NCBI RefSeq assembly: GCF_050908845.1
Contig: NZ_CP194171.1
Coordinates: 1,798,001-1,862,000 of the forward strand
DNA length: 64,000 bases
Origin: Marinobacterium_D sp050908845
Lineage (GTDB): Bacteria; Pseudomonadota; Gammaproteobacteria; Pseudomonadales; Balneatricaceae
Direction: 5' to 3'
Below, piece by piece: positions 7,923 through 16,280 of the stretch. The position numbers and the translations under genes are program-made. The first letter of the stretch is position 1. Each line of letters begins with the position of its first letter. The notes under the pieces were generated by a model. It was not told where the DNA came from, ran no database searches, and saw only the letters and a program-made list of their open reading frames with translations.

Positions 7923-9185
7923 ATGACGAACGCAAATAACATGATAGTGGCGCTCGATATCGGTACATCGAAAGTGGTGTGCCTGGTTGGTGAAATCACA
8001 CCGGGCGGCGATATCGAAATTGTTGGTTTCAGCTCCCAGCCATCAAGGGGATTGAAGCGTGGCGTCGTCGTTAATATCGAATCCACGGTCGAGTCGATTC
8101 AGCGCGCCGTGGAAGAAGCGGAGCTGATGGCGGGCTGTAAGATCCACTCGGTCAGTGTCGGTATTGCCGGCAGCCATATCAGCAGTATGAATTCCCACGG
8201 TATCGTCGCGGTGCGCGATCGCGAGGTTAATGACTATGACCTGGAGCGGGTAATTGATGCCGCCCGCGCGGTAGCTGTGCCGGCGGACCAGAAGATCCTG
8301 CATATATTGCCGCAGGAATACCTGATCGATAATCAGGAGGGCATCCGGGAGCCGCTGGGTATGTCCGGGGTGCGACTGGAAGCCAAGGTGCACCTGGTGA
8401 CCGGTTCCATCAACGCTATTCAGAACGTTGAAAAGTGTATCCGTCGCTGCGGCCTTGAAGTGGACGCGGTTGTGCTGGAGCAGCTGGCATCGAGCCAGGC
8501 GGTGCTCACCGATGATGAGATGGATCTCGGCGTCTGCATGGTGGATATCGGCGGTGGTACCACCGATATCGCCGTCTATACCCATGGTGCGATTCGCCAC
8601 ACGGCGGTGATTCCCATCGCCGGCGACCAGGTCAGCAACGATATCGCCATGGCGCTGCGTACGCCCACCCTCAATGCGGAACAGCTGAAGATCAAGTACG
8701 CCTGCGCTCTGGCCCAGCTGACCCGGCCGGACGAGGTGATCAAGGTCCCCAGTGTCGGCGACCGGCCTGCGCGCGATCTTTCACGCCAGGCGCTGGCCGA
8801 GGTGGTTGAGCCGCGTTACGAGGAGCTGTTCAAGCTGGTGCAGGCGGAACTGCGCCGTTCCGGTTTCGAGGATCTGATCGCCGGCGGCATCGTGCTGACC
8901 GGCGGTACCGCGAAGATGGAGGGGGCGGTCGAACTGGCCGAGGAGATTTTCCATATGCCGGTGCGGTTGTCGCGGCCCCAGGGGGTACGTGGCATGGAAG
9001 AACTGCTGCGCAACCCGATTTATGCAACATCGATCGGCCTGTTGCACTACGCAAAAGAATCCATGGGTGCGGTGGAATCCGCGCCCTTGGCGGCGAGAAC
9101 ACCGGAAGAGTTGGATTCCGCCAGCCGTTTTCAGTTTCCCGATATGTTCGGCCGCATGAAGGCTTGGTTGCAGGGCAATTTTTAA
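7923..9185 (+). CDS. ftsA: cell division protein FtsA
   Basis: A 420-residue actin-like ATPase that tethers FtsZ filaments to the membrane at the division site and recruits later divisome proteins. Visible are phosphate loop 1 (VALDIGTSKV, about 8-17), the 1C-domain region, phosphate loop 2 (MVDIGGGTTDIAVY) and the adenosine loop (GGIVLTGGTAKM). An amphipathic C-terminal tail (FGRMKAWLQGNF) serves as the membrane-targeting helix. The ATG at 7923 gives the same length as E. coli FtsA; the frame opens earlier at 7863 without conservation. ftsZ follows after 108 bases. ftsQ, ddl and murC are not upstream. Confidence 0.97.
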   Translation: MTNANNMIVALDIGTSKVVCLVGEITPGGDIEIVGFSSQPSRGLKRGVVVNIESTVESIQRAVEEAELMAGCKIHSVSVGIAGSHISSMNSHGIVAVRDREVNDYDLERVIDAARAVAVPADQKILHILPQEYLIDNQEGIREPLGMSGVRLEAKVHLVTGSINAIQNVEKCIRRCGLEVDAVVLEQLASSQAVLTDDEMDLGVCMVDIGGGTTDIAVYTHGAIRHTAVIPIAGDQVSNDIAMALRTPTLNAEQLKIKYACALAQLTRPDEVIKVPSVGDRPARDLSRQALAEVVEPRYEELFKLVQAELRRSGFEDLIAGGIVLTGGTAKMEGAVELAEEIFHMPVRLSRPQGVRGMEELLRNPIYATSIGLLHYAKESMGAVESAPLAARTPEELDSASRFQFPDMFGRMKAWLQGNF

Positions 9186-9293
9186 GCAGCTACCGACAGC
9201 AGTGCTGAAAAAGGGAAAGGCTTTTATTTTTAATTAAGTGCAGTAACCCGACGCAGAATCGGGAAGTTAAAAAACCTGGAAGGAGATGCAGAC

Positions 9294-10496
9294 ATGTTTG
9301 AACTGGTTGATAGCGTACCGCAGAGTGCAGTTATCAAGGTGGTGGGCGTCGGTGGTGGCGGTGGTAATGCTGTCGATCACATGGTGACTTCAGAAGTTGA
9401 AGGGGTGGAGTTCATCTGTGCAAACACCGACGCCCAGGCGCTAAGCAAGCTGGCCGCGCGCACCGTGCTTCATATCGGCGGTGAACTGACCAAGGGACTC
9501 GGCGCTGGCGCCAACCCTGAGGTGGGTCGTTCTGCCGCCATGGAAGACCGCGACCGCATCGCTGAGTCACTCTCCGGTGCCGATATGGTGTTTATCACCG
9601 CCGGCATGGGCGGTGGTACCGGCACCGGTGCTGCACCTATTGTTGCCGAGGTTGCGCGTGAGATGGGGATCCTGACCGTTGCCGTGGTCACCCGTCCGTT
9701 CCCGTTCGAAGGGCGCAAGCGCATGAAGATTGCCGATCAGGGCATACGTGAGCTGCAGGAAAGCGTTGATTCCCTGATCATCATCCCGAATGAAAAACTG
9801 CTGCCGGTACTGGGCAAGAATTGTAGCCTGATACAGGCATTTGGCACCGCCAATGATGTGCTGAAAGGTGCTGTTCAGGGGATTGCCGACCTGATTATCC
9901 GTCCGGGCATGATCAACGTGGACTTTGCCGACGTACGCACCGTGATGTCCGAAATGGGCATGGCGATGATGGGTACAGGAACCGCGCGCGGTGATAGCCG
10001 TGCCGAGGAAGCGACATTGGCTGCCATCAACAGCCCGCTGCTGGAAGATGTGGACCTGAAGGGTGCCAGCGGCATTCTGGTCAACATTACCGCCGGCATG
10101 GATCTGGGGCTGGGCGAATTCTCTGAAATCGGTGACCTGGTTGAAGAGTATGCGTCCGATAACGCCACTATTGTAGTGGGTACCGTTATCGATCCGGATA
10201 TGGCCGAAGAGTTGAAAGTGACCGTGGTTGCCACCGGCCTTGCCAAGGCGGAAAGCGCTGCGGTACGCGTAGCCAACGGTGACACAACTGCCACCACTGC
10301 CCGCAGTCGCGCAAGCGCCTCTACCACCACCGACTTCGCGCAGATGGAGCTTCCTACCGTGATGCGTAACCGCCAGAACGAAGAGCGCACCGTGAAGAAA
10401 GCGGAGCAGGAACCTCAGGTGGAGATGAAACGTACCGGTACCGACGATATGGACTTTCTGGATATCCCGGCGTTTCTGCGACGCCAGGCCGACTGA
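9294..10496 (+). CDS. ftsZ: cell division GTPase FtsZ
   Basis: A 400-residue tubulin-like GTPase that polymerises into the Z-ring. The tubulin signature GGGTGTG is at 106-112, and the N-terminal glycine-rich loop VGVGGGGGNAV is near 17-27. A variable linker (about 320-380) leads to the conserved C-terminal peptide DFLDIPAFLRRQAD, which binds FtsA and ZipA. An AAGGAGA ribosome-binding site precedes the ATG. It is downstream of ftsA as usual, but lpxC does not follow. A strong intrinsic terminator and a convergent pseudouridine synthase gene come next. Confidence 0.98.
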   Translation: MFELVDSVPQSAVIKVVGVGGGGGNAVDHMVTSEVEGVEFICANTDAQALSKLAARTVLHIGGELTKGLGAGANPEVGRSAAMEDRDRIAESLSGADMVFITAGMGGGTGTGAAPIVAEVAREMGILTVAVVTRPFPFEGRKRMKIADQGIRELQESVDSLIIIPNEKLLPVLGKNCSLIQAFGTANDVLKGAVQGIADLIIRPGMINVDFADVRTVMSEMGMAMMGTGTARGDSRAEEATLAAINSPLLEDVDLKGASGILVNITAGMDLGLGEFSEIGDLVEEYASDNATIVVGTVIDPDMAEELKVTVVATGLAKAESAAVRVANGDTTATTARSRASASTTTDFAQMELPTVMRNRQNEERTVKKAEQEPQVEMKRTGTDDMDFLDIPAFLRRQAD

Positions 10497-10544
10497 GTCT
10501 GAACCCTTAGCCTAACTGAAGCGGTCTTCGGACCGTCCAGGTTT

Positions 10545-10580
10545 CCCGCCTGATTTCTGCATTTATCAGGCGGGTTTTTT
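10545..10580 (+). terminator. intrinsic terminator of ftsZ
   Basis: CCCGCCTGAT (10545-10554) pairs perfectly with ATCAGGCGGG (10565-10574) around a 10-base loop, followed by six T residues. It overlaps the stop region of the convergent gene and may end transcription from both sides. Confidence 0.9.
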
Positions 10581-11471
10581 CGTTTCTTCAATTTGGCAGG
10601 CGTCACTTCCCGGACGCAGGCCCGCCAGTTCTATGTACTGGCCATGCTGCTGCAGGAACGCCTCCGACAGCTCGAAACTGGCTTTCTGTCGGCTTAAGGG
10701 GCAGGTGAAACTCAGGCCCAGGGCCCAGAGCTGCAGTCCCGCCGGGTGTTTGTTGCCCTGACCGTACCTGGGATCACCAATGACCGGGTGGTCTATTCCT
10801 GCCAGGTGGCGGCGGATCTGATGGGTTCGTCCCGTATCGATCTGCACCTCCAGTTCCGACATGTTAGCAACGGCATCGAACGCCAGACGGCGATAGCGGG
10901 TGTGTGCCCGTTTGCCATCCAGTCGCGCGTCCACGCTGCCTGCGTCCGGCGTGTATCCCAATACCCGGGTGCGGTAGATTTTATCCACCTGATTGTCACG
11001 AAACAGCGCAGAGAGCTGGGCGGCAATCCCCGCCTTGTGAGCTATAAGTACCAGGCCGGCGGTTTCCCGGTCCAGCCGGTGAACCGGAAAAGCGGCGCGT
11101 TTGGGCTCAAGCTGCTGTTCCGCGATTCGCAGCAGCGACAGATGATCGCCGTAATCGTTGCCCTGGGAGAGAATACCGGCGGGCTTGAACCAGACCGAAT
11201 AGGCGCGAGCATCGTGCAGGCAGATAGGTGCGTCAGCGGTGCGCGACAGCAGTTCGGCATCATAGAACAGCACCAGCTGGTCATCTTTTTTGAGTACCTC
11301 GGTGGCCTTGCGCAGTCGCTTGCGGTTGCGCCCGCGTCGCAGCCACACGGCGCCCTTGGTCATGGCATCCTTGATCCGCTGCTTGGGCAGTCCCGAGCCT
11401 TCGGCCAGGTAGTCGACCGCTTTACGGCCGCTGTTCTGAGCGTCGATGGTGCGCTCCAGTGTCAGTTTCAT
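10566..11471 (-). CDS. RluA-family RNA pseudouridine synthase
   Basis: A 301-residue enzyme that isomerises uridine to pseudouridine in rRNA or tRNA. The catalytic-aspartate motif HRLDRETAGL is near residues 133-142, and RTHQIRRHL and DPRYG further on are typical of the family. The N-terminal 70 residues form an S4-like RNA-binding segment rich in lysine and arginine (RRGRNRKRLRKA). The closest named groups are RluA, RluC/D and TruC, but the target site cannot be chosen from sequence alone. Its ATG is 5 bases after the stop of the tlyA-like gene, so the two form an operon of RNA-modifying enzymes. Confidence 0.88.
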   Translation of the reverse strand: MKLTLERTIDAQNSGRKAVDYLAEGSGLPKQRIKDAMTKGAVWLRRGRNRKRLRKATEVLKKDDQLVLFYDAELLSRTADAPICLHDARAYSVWFKPAGILSQGNDYGDHLSLLRIAEQQLEPKRAAFPVHRLDRETAGLVLIAHKAGIAAQLSALFRDNQVDKIYRTRVLGYTPDAGSVDARLDGKRAHTRYRRLAFDAVANMSELEVQIDTGRTHQIRRHLAGIDHPVIGDPRYGQGNKHPAGLQLWALGLSFTCPLSRQKASFELSEAFLQQHGQYIELAGLRPGSDACQIEETKKPA

Positions 11472-11476
11472 CGAAC

Positions 11477-12235
11477 TCAGGCTTCCTGTTTACGTGCCAC
11501 CAGCACAAATTCACGATTACCGTCGCCGCCCAGAACAGGGCTGTCGGTGTAATCGAGGATAGTAAATCCAAGGGAGGTCAGTTGGCTTTCAATTTTATGA
11601 CGAACCTCGGGGTAGAGTGAGGCGTCACGTACTATCCCGCCCTTGCCGATATGTTCGGGCCCCACCTCAAACTGAGGCTTGACCAGGGTGAACAGCAGTC
11701 CCCCGGGTTTGAGCAGAGCGGCCAGTCCATCCAGTATCAGCGTCTGGGAGATAAAAGAGACATCCATCACTGCCAGATCGAACGCCTGTCCGTCGTTATG
11801 GGGCAGTATATCCCCGCCCAGGTTGCGGGCGTTATAGCCTTCGATACAGATAACGCGCGGATCTTCGCGCAAGGCTTCGGCGAGTTGGTCATGCCCCACT
11901 TCGATGCCGACCACCCGGGCGATGCCGTGCTGCAGCAGACAGTCGGTGAAGCCGCCGGTGGATTGACCCACATCGAGGGCGGTCAGGGAGGTCAGGTCTG
12001 GCGCGAAGGTTTTCAGCGACGGCAGCAGCTTAAGCGCCCCGCGGGAAACGTACAGGTCGCTTTCGTCAGTCTCGATCTCGATCGCTGTTTCCGCCGGCAG
12101 CTTCAGCCCCGGTTTCTGCGCGACCTGCCAGCCTCCGCTGTCGACTTTTACCCGTCCTTCCTTGATCAGCCGTTGCGCGCGGGCGCGACTGGCCACCAGG
12201 CCTCGTTCCACCAGCAGTATATCCAGGCGTTGCAT
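11477..12235 (-). CDS. TlyA-family rRNA methyltransferase
   Basis: A 252-residue protein with an N-terminal S4 RNA-binding domain (RLDILLVERGLVASRARAQRLI, about 3-24) and an FtsJ-like methyltransferase domain. The SAM loop is DVGQSTGGFTDCLL, and the later motif VMDVSFISQT is also present. TlyA proteins 2'-O-methylate cytidines in 16S and/or 23S rRNA and have been called haemolysin A. The start is the ATG at 12235 (MQRLDILL). A TTG ten codons upstream is possible, but it would add residues not seen in the family. It is directly upstream of the pseudouridine synthase. Confidence 0.88.
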   Translation of the reverse strand: MQRLDILLVERGLVASRARAQRLIKEGRVKVDSGGWQVAQKPGLKLPAETAIEIETDESDLYVSRGALKLLPSLKTFAPDLTSLTALDVGQSTGGFTDCLLQHGIARVVGIEVGHDQLAEALREDPRVICIEGYNARNLGGDILPHNDGQAFDLAVMDVSFISQTLILDGLAALLKPGGLLFTLVKPQFEVGPEHIGKGGIVRDASLYPEVRHKIESQLTSLGFTILDYTDSPVLGGDGNREFVLVARKQEA

Positions 12236-12294
12236 CGTTTGATCCGAATTGTCGAAAGCGGGCAAGTATAGCGGGTTTGCGGGGGGAGGAGTAT

Positions 12295-12320
12295 GCGAGC
12301 GACCCGGTCGGGTCGCTCGC
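12295..12320 (-). terminator. perfect 11-bp hairpin downstream of agcS, possible terminator
   Basis: GCGAGCGACCC (12295-12305) and GGGTCGCTCGC (12310-12320) pair perfectly around a GGTC loop. It lies between the end of the symporter gene and the start of tlyA, both on the minus strand. No U-run follows in that direction (the RNA reads AUACUCCUCCCC), so termination by this hairpin alone is uncertain. Confidence 0.5.
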
Positions 12321-12339
12321 GCAGCCTGAGGTGACCGGC

Positions 12340-13689
12340 TTAGTGTTTCGCGAAGTATTCGCGGGTCAGCTTGAAGACCACCGGGCTCAACAGGGCCAGG
12401 GCGATCAGGTTAGGAATCGCCATCATCGCATTCAGCGTATCGGCCACCAGCCAGACGAAGTCCAGGCTCAGTGTGGCACCCACCGGAATTGCGATAATCC
12501 ACAGCACACGGTAGGGCACGATCGCCTTCACGCCGAACAGGAATTCGACACAGCGCTCGCCATAGAACGACCAGCCGATGATGGTCGTAAAGGCAAAGAT
12601 CGCAAGTGAGATCGCCACCAGGTAGTTGCCAAATGACGGCAGTGCATGGGCAAAGGCGGCGCTGGTCAGGGCTGCGCCTTGCTCTCCGCCGGTCCAGACA
12701 CCAGAGCTGACGATAACCAGACCGGTAATAGAGCAAACGATCAGGGTATCGATAAAGGTACCCAGCATGGCCACCAGGCCCTGACGCACCGGATCGTGAG
12801 TCTGAGCCGCAGCGTGGGCGATAGGGGCAGAGCCGAGGCCTGCTTCATTTGAGAAGATGCCCCGTGCCACACCGAAGCGAATTGCGGCCCAGACAGCAGC
12901 GCCGGCAAAGCCACCCTGTGCAGCAATCGGAGAAAACGCATGGGTAAAGATCAGGCTAATTGCGTTGGGCAGCTCAGCGGCATTGATAGCCAGAACAATA
13001 AGACCTGCGACGATGTAGGAGATCGCCATAAACGGTACCAGGGCGCCGGCTACGTGACCGATGCGCTGGATACCACCGAGCAGTACAGCACCTACCAGCA
13101 CCATGATCACAACGCCGCTGGCCCAGGTCGGGATGGCAAAGTTGGTTTCCAGTACCGATGCCACGGAGTTGGCCTGTACGGTGTTGCCGATACCGAAGCC
13201 GGCGCAGGCGCCGAAGATGGCAAAGACCACACCCATCCAGGCCCACTTCTTACCCAGGCCGTTACGGATGTAGTACATCGGGCCGCCGACGTGCTTGCCA
13301 CGCTCGTCGGTTTCGCGGTATTTCACCGCCAGAACCGCTTCCGAGTACTTGGTGGCCAGGCCGATCAGGGCCGTGATCCACATCCAGAACAGCGCGCCCG
13401 GGCCGCCCAGAAAGATGGCCGTGGCAACACCGGCGATATTACCGGTACCGACGGTAGCCGACAGGGCTGTCATCAGCGCCTGGAACGGAGGTATTTCCCC
13501 CTGGGATTCGTCGCCAGCGGACGCTTTACGTCCACTCCAGAGAAGTTTGAAGCCGGTACCTATCTTCAGGATAGGCATAAGTTTCAGGCCAAGGGAGAGG
13601 AAAAAACCTACGCCCAGGATAAGGATTAGCATCAACGGACCCCAGACGATACCGTTGATGCTTGAGATTAGCGATTCCAGTGCTGCCAT
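12340..13689 (-). CDS. sodium:alanine symporter, AGCS family
   Basis: A 449-residue inner-membrane transporter with about eleven spans, of the alanine or glycine:cation symporter family (AgcS/DagA), which imports alanine or glycine with Na+. Family motifs include ALSATVGTGNIAGVATA (about 76-92), GGPMYYI and the long cytoplasmic signature FSNEAGLGSAPIAHAAA. The ATG at 13689 follows a GGAG ribosome-binding site; the longer frame to 13809 has no fitting N-terminus. Neighbouring lrp, ridA and alanine racemase genes support an alanine substrate. Confidence 0.93.
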   Translation of the reverse strand: MAALESLISSINGIVWGPLMLILILGVGFFLSLGLKLMPILKIGTGFKLLWSGRKASAGDESQGEIPPFQALMTALSATVGTGNIAGVATAIFLGGPGALFWMWITALIGLATKYSEAVLAVKYRETDERGKHVGGPMYYIRNGLGKKWAWMGVVFAIFGACAGFGIGNTVQANSVASVLETNFAIPTWASGVVIMVLVGAVLLGGIQRIGHVAGALVPFMAISYIVAGLIVLAINAAELPNAISLIFTHAFSPIAAQGGFAGAAVWAAIRFGVARGIFSNEAGLGSAPIAHAAAQTHDPVRQGLVAMLGTFIDTLIVCSITGLVIVSSGVWTGGEQGAALTSAAFAHALPSFGNYLVAISLAIFAFTTIIGWSFYGERCVEFLFGVKAIVPYRVLWIIAIPVGATLSLDFVWLVADTLNAMMAIPNLIALALLSPVVFKLTREYFAKH

Positions 13690-13955
13690 GGATAAATCTC
13701 CACAAAATTTTGTTATCAGCCGACGAAATCTGATAGTTCGGTTATTTTTATGGTTTATATCGCTGCCGATTAAAAAATAAGTAGCGATAAGACGTCGATA
13801 GCCGGCCATCCTATAGAATTAATAACTGCCATGTCTACCACGGACAGGCATAAAGTATAGTTTAGACTGGGAGAAGAGAGAGGAAATCGCGGAAAGAAGA
13901 GGGAAACTGGCTAAATAACGCGGTTAGGTAAGGAGAAGGGTGCGGGAGACCGGGT

Positions 13956-14456
13956 TCAGTCTCCCTGGGGGGTGATGTCGGTTGGCAGTACAGACTGCTC
14001 CTTGACCTCTTCCATGACGATATAGCTTTTCGAGTTTTTCACGCCGGGGAGGGTCAGCAGCATCTGGCCGAGCAGTTCGCGGTACTGCGACATGTCGTGC
14101 AGCCGGGCTTTAAGCAGGTAGTCGGCGTCGCCGGAAACCAGGTGGCATTCCAGGATGTAGGGCAGGCTTTCCACGGCGCGGTTGAATTTCTCGAATGCGT
14201 CGGGCGACTGGTAAGAGAGTGCAATCTCGACAAACACCAGCAGATTGTAGTCGAGCATATCCGGGTTGAGGCGGGCGTGATAACCGGTGATGACGCCATC
14301 GCGCTCCAGGCGTTTGACCCTTTCCATGCAAGGGGTGGTAGAGAGACCCACGCGGTCGGCCAGCTCAGTATAGGAGATACGTCCTTCCTGCTGCAGAATC
14401 GTGAGGATGTTGCGATCGATTCTGTCGAGCTTTCTTGCTTTTTGTGTTTGGGCCAT
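13956..14456 (-). CDS. lrp: leucine-responsive regulator Lrp
   Basis: A 166-residue AsnC/Lrp-family regulator. The N-terminal helix-turn-helix region (KLDRIDRNILTILQQEGRIS, then LADRVGLSTTPCMERVKRLE) and the C-terminal RAM ligand-binding domain (ECHLVSGDADYLLKARLHDM, LPGVKNSKSYIVMEEVK) follow E. coli Lrp closely. Family members assemble into octamers or higher forms and respond to leucine, alanine and other amino acids. It diverges from ridA-alr and lies upstream of the alanine symporter, so local control of alanine metabolism is likely. AT-rich Lrp-like sequences lie just upstream. Confidence 0.92.
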   Translation of the reverse strand: MAQTQKARKLDRIDRNILTILQQEGRISYTELADRVGLSTTPCMERVKRLERDGVITGYHARLNPDMLDYNLLVFVEIALSYQSPDAFEKFNRAVESLPYILECHLVSGDADYLLKARLHDMSQYRELLGQMLLTLPGVKNSKSYIVMEEVKEQSVLPTDITPQGD

Positions 14457-14771
14457 TTTTTAGATTGATTCTCTGAAATAATTCTAATTGTTGGGTTATT
14501 TTAGCGAGTAATCTTTAAATTCACAAAAAAAAGTTCTTCGACATGGCTTAGAATAATTTTTCTGCGTGGCGCCGCGTTTACCGTGAAAACGATCCCGTGA
14601 ATGCTACAAGATCACCCGGTTACGTGCATCTTCTGCTGTTATGGCGTGTTTGGCTGTGCGACACGTCGCGTATATGGGCTGACAGGGCAGGGGGGCTTGA
14701 GCGAAGATACCTGCCTCAGGTCCTCCGCCGCATCCTGAACCCATATCTAAGCGTTAGTTAAAGGATAGATT
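14457..14771. promoter_or_regulatory. divergent lrp/ridA control region with Lrp-like AT-rich sites
   Basis: This 315-base region separates lrp and ridA. Two similar 10-mers sit in opposite orientation: AGAATAATTT at 14550-14559, and AGAATTATTT on the minus strand of 14476-14485. The first belongs to TTAGAATAATTTTTCTG (14548-14564), which partly fits the degenerate Lrp consensus. Position between the divergent genes suits autoregulation. I could not settle the -10 and -35 boxes. Confidence 0.4.
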
Positions 14772-15161
14772 ATGTCCAACAAGAGCATCATTTCTACCGA
14801 CAAGGCCCCGGCTGCGATCGGTCCTTACTCCCAGGCCGTGAAGGTTGGCAACACTGTGTACATGTCCGGCCAGATCCCGCTGGTGCCTGAGACCATGGAA
14901 GTCGTCACCGAGTCTTTCGAAGCTCAGGCGGTACAGGTATTCGAGAACCTGTCAGCGGTCGCGACCGCTGCCGGTGGTTCTCTGGGCGATATCGTCAAAC
15001 TGACCATCCTGCTGTCCGACATGGATCACTTCGGCAAGGTCAATGAGGTGATGGAGCGCTACTTCAGCGAGCCTTACCCGGCCCGCGCCGCCTACGCGGT
15101 GAAGCAGCTCCCCAAAGGAGTTGATGTCGAAATCGAAGGCGTACTGGTTACCGGCGAGTAA
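14772..15161 (+). CDS. ridA: RidA-family enamine/imine deaminase
   Basis: A 129-residue trimeric protein of the RidA (YjgF/YER057c/UK114) family. It hydrolyses reactive enamine and imine intermediates released by PLP enzymes, and so protects them from damage. Family marks are IGPYSQAV (about 16-23), the Arg in PARAAYAV (about 104-111) and the C-terminal EIEGVLV. It ends 23 bases before alanine racemase, itself a PLP enzyme, in the same orientation. This pairing resembles the dad (D-alanine) operons, where ridA-like genes sit next to dadX. Confidence 0.95.
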   Translation: MSNKSIISTDKAPAAIGPYSQAVKVGNTVYMSGQIPLVPETMEVVTESFEAQAVQVFENLSAVATAAGGSLGDIVKLTILLSDMDHFGKVNEVMERYFSEPYPARAAYAVKQLPKGVDVEIEGVLVTGE

Positions 15162-15184
15162 TCAGTCCTGGCGGAGGAGGATCT

Positions 15185-16264
15185 ATGAGTCGAAAAGTAC
15201 GTGCCGAGGTGGATCTGGCTGCGATCCGGTACAACTATGATCTGGCCCGTCGGCAGGCGCCGGCGGCCCAGGCAGCAGCGATAGTCAAAGCGAACGGCTA
15301 TGGACACGGTGCTGTTCAGGTTGCCAGCGCCCTGGAGCCGGATGTCCCGGCATTCGGGGTCGCCTGTATCGAAGAGGCGCTTGAGCTGCGTGATGCCGGT
15401 ATCGAGAAACCGATCATGCTGCTCGAGGGCTGCTTCGACGCGGATGAGCTGGAGCAGGTGGACAGCCTGAACTTCTGGCCCGCGGTACACAGTGAACACC
15501 AGTTACAGGCACTGGAAAGCGCAACGTTTAAAAATCGCTTTCCGGTGTTTCTGAAAATCGATTCCGGCATGCATCGCCTCGGTTTTCAGCCGGCAGAGGT
15601 GGCCTCGGTTGTGGCCCGTCTGCAGGCGTTATCCTGCGTCGCTGAAGTGATTCTGATGACGCACTTCGCGCGCTCAGATGAGCCCCAGGAGGGCGCCACC
15701 CGGCATCAGCTGGAGGCCTTTGCGTCCATCACCGGCGCCGAGGGGCTGGCGGCCTGCCTGTCCAACTCCGCGGCCGTAATGGCCTGGCCCGATGCGCACC
15801 GTAACTGGCTGCGCCCCGGTATGATGCTGTACGGCGCCACGCCGTTCCTGGAGCCCAACGCGGTAGCTGATCAGCTGCAGCCGGCGATGACGCTGACCAC
15901 GGAAGTGATCGCGCTGCGTGATGTGGAGCCGGGCGAAGCGGTTGGCTATGGCGGCACCTTTGTCTGCGAGCGGCCCACCCGCATCGCAACGATCGCCATG
16001 GGCTATGGTGACGGTTACCCGCGTCACGCCAAAAACGGCACGCCGGTGGTGATTCACGGTCAGCGCGCCGCCGTCGCCGGGCGGGTGTCGATGGATATGA
16101 TGACCATCGATGTGACCGATATTCCGGGCGTCGAAATCGGTGATCGCGTCGAACTGTTCGGTAAGCAGTTGCCGGTGTCGGAAGTAGCGGTCTGGTGTGA
16201 CACCATCCCCTACACCATGGTGACCTGCCTGACGCCGCGAGTGCCGCGCTATTACAGCGAATAA
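15185..16264 (+). CDS. alanine racemase (Alr/DadX)
   Basis: A 359-residue PLP-dependent racemase that interconverts L- and D-alanine, for peptidoglycan synthesis or D-alanine catabolism. The PLP lysine lies in AIVKANGYGHG (about 32-42). The opposing catalytic tyrosine is in GYGGTF (about 255). MGYGDGYPR and GRVSMDMM complete the C-terminal domain. A GGAGGAGG ribosome-binding site precedes the ATG. Linkage to lrp, ridA and an alanine symporter suggests the catabolic DadX role, yet no D-amino-acid dehydrogenase (dadA) is present nearby. Confidence 0.95.
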   Translation: MSRKVRAEVDLAAIRYNYDLARRQAPAAQAAAIVKANGYGHGAVQVASALEPDVPAFGVACIEEALELRDAGIEKPIMLLEGCFDADELEQVDSLNFWPAVHSEHQLQALESATFKNRFPVFLKIDSGMHRLGFQPAEVASVVARLQALSCVAEVILMTHFARSDEPQEGATRHQLEAFASITGAEGLAACLSNSAAVMAWPDAHRNWLRPGMMLYGATPFLEPNAVADQLQPAMTLTTEVIALRDVEPGEAVGYGGTFVCERPTRIATIAMGYGDGYPRHAKNGTPVVIHGQRAAVAGRVSMDMMTIDVTDIPGVEIGDRVELFGKQLPVSEVAVWCDTIPYTMVTCLTPRVPRYYSE

Positions 16265-16280
16265 TTGCGCTGCAATCTGA

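Noticed and set aside
12295..12320. Certain intrinsic terminator after agcS
   Set aside because: The stem is perfect but no U-run follows in the transcribed direction; kept only as a possible terminator.
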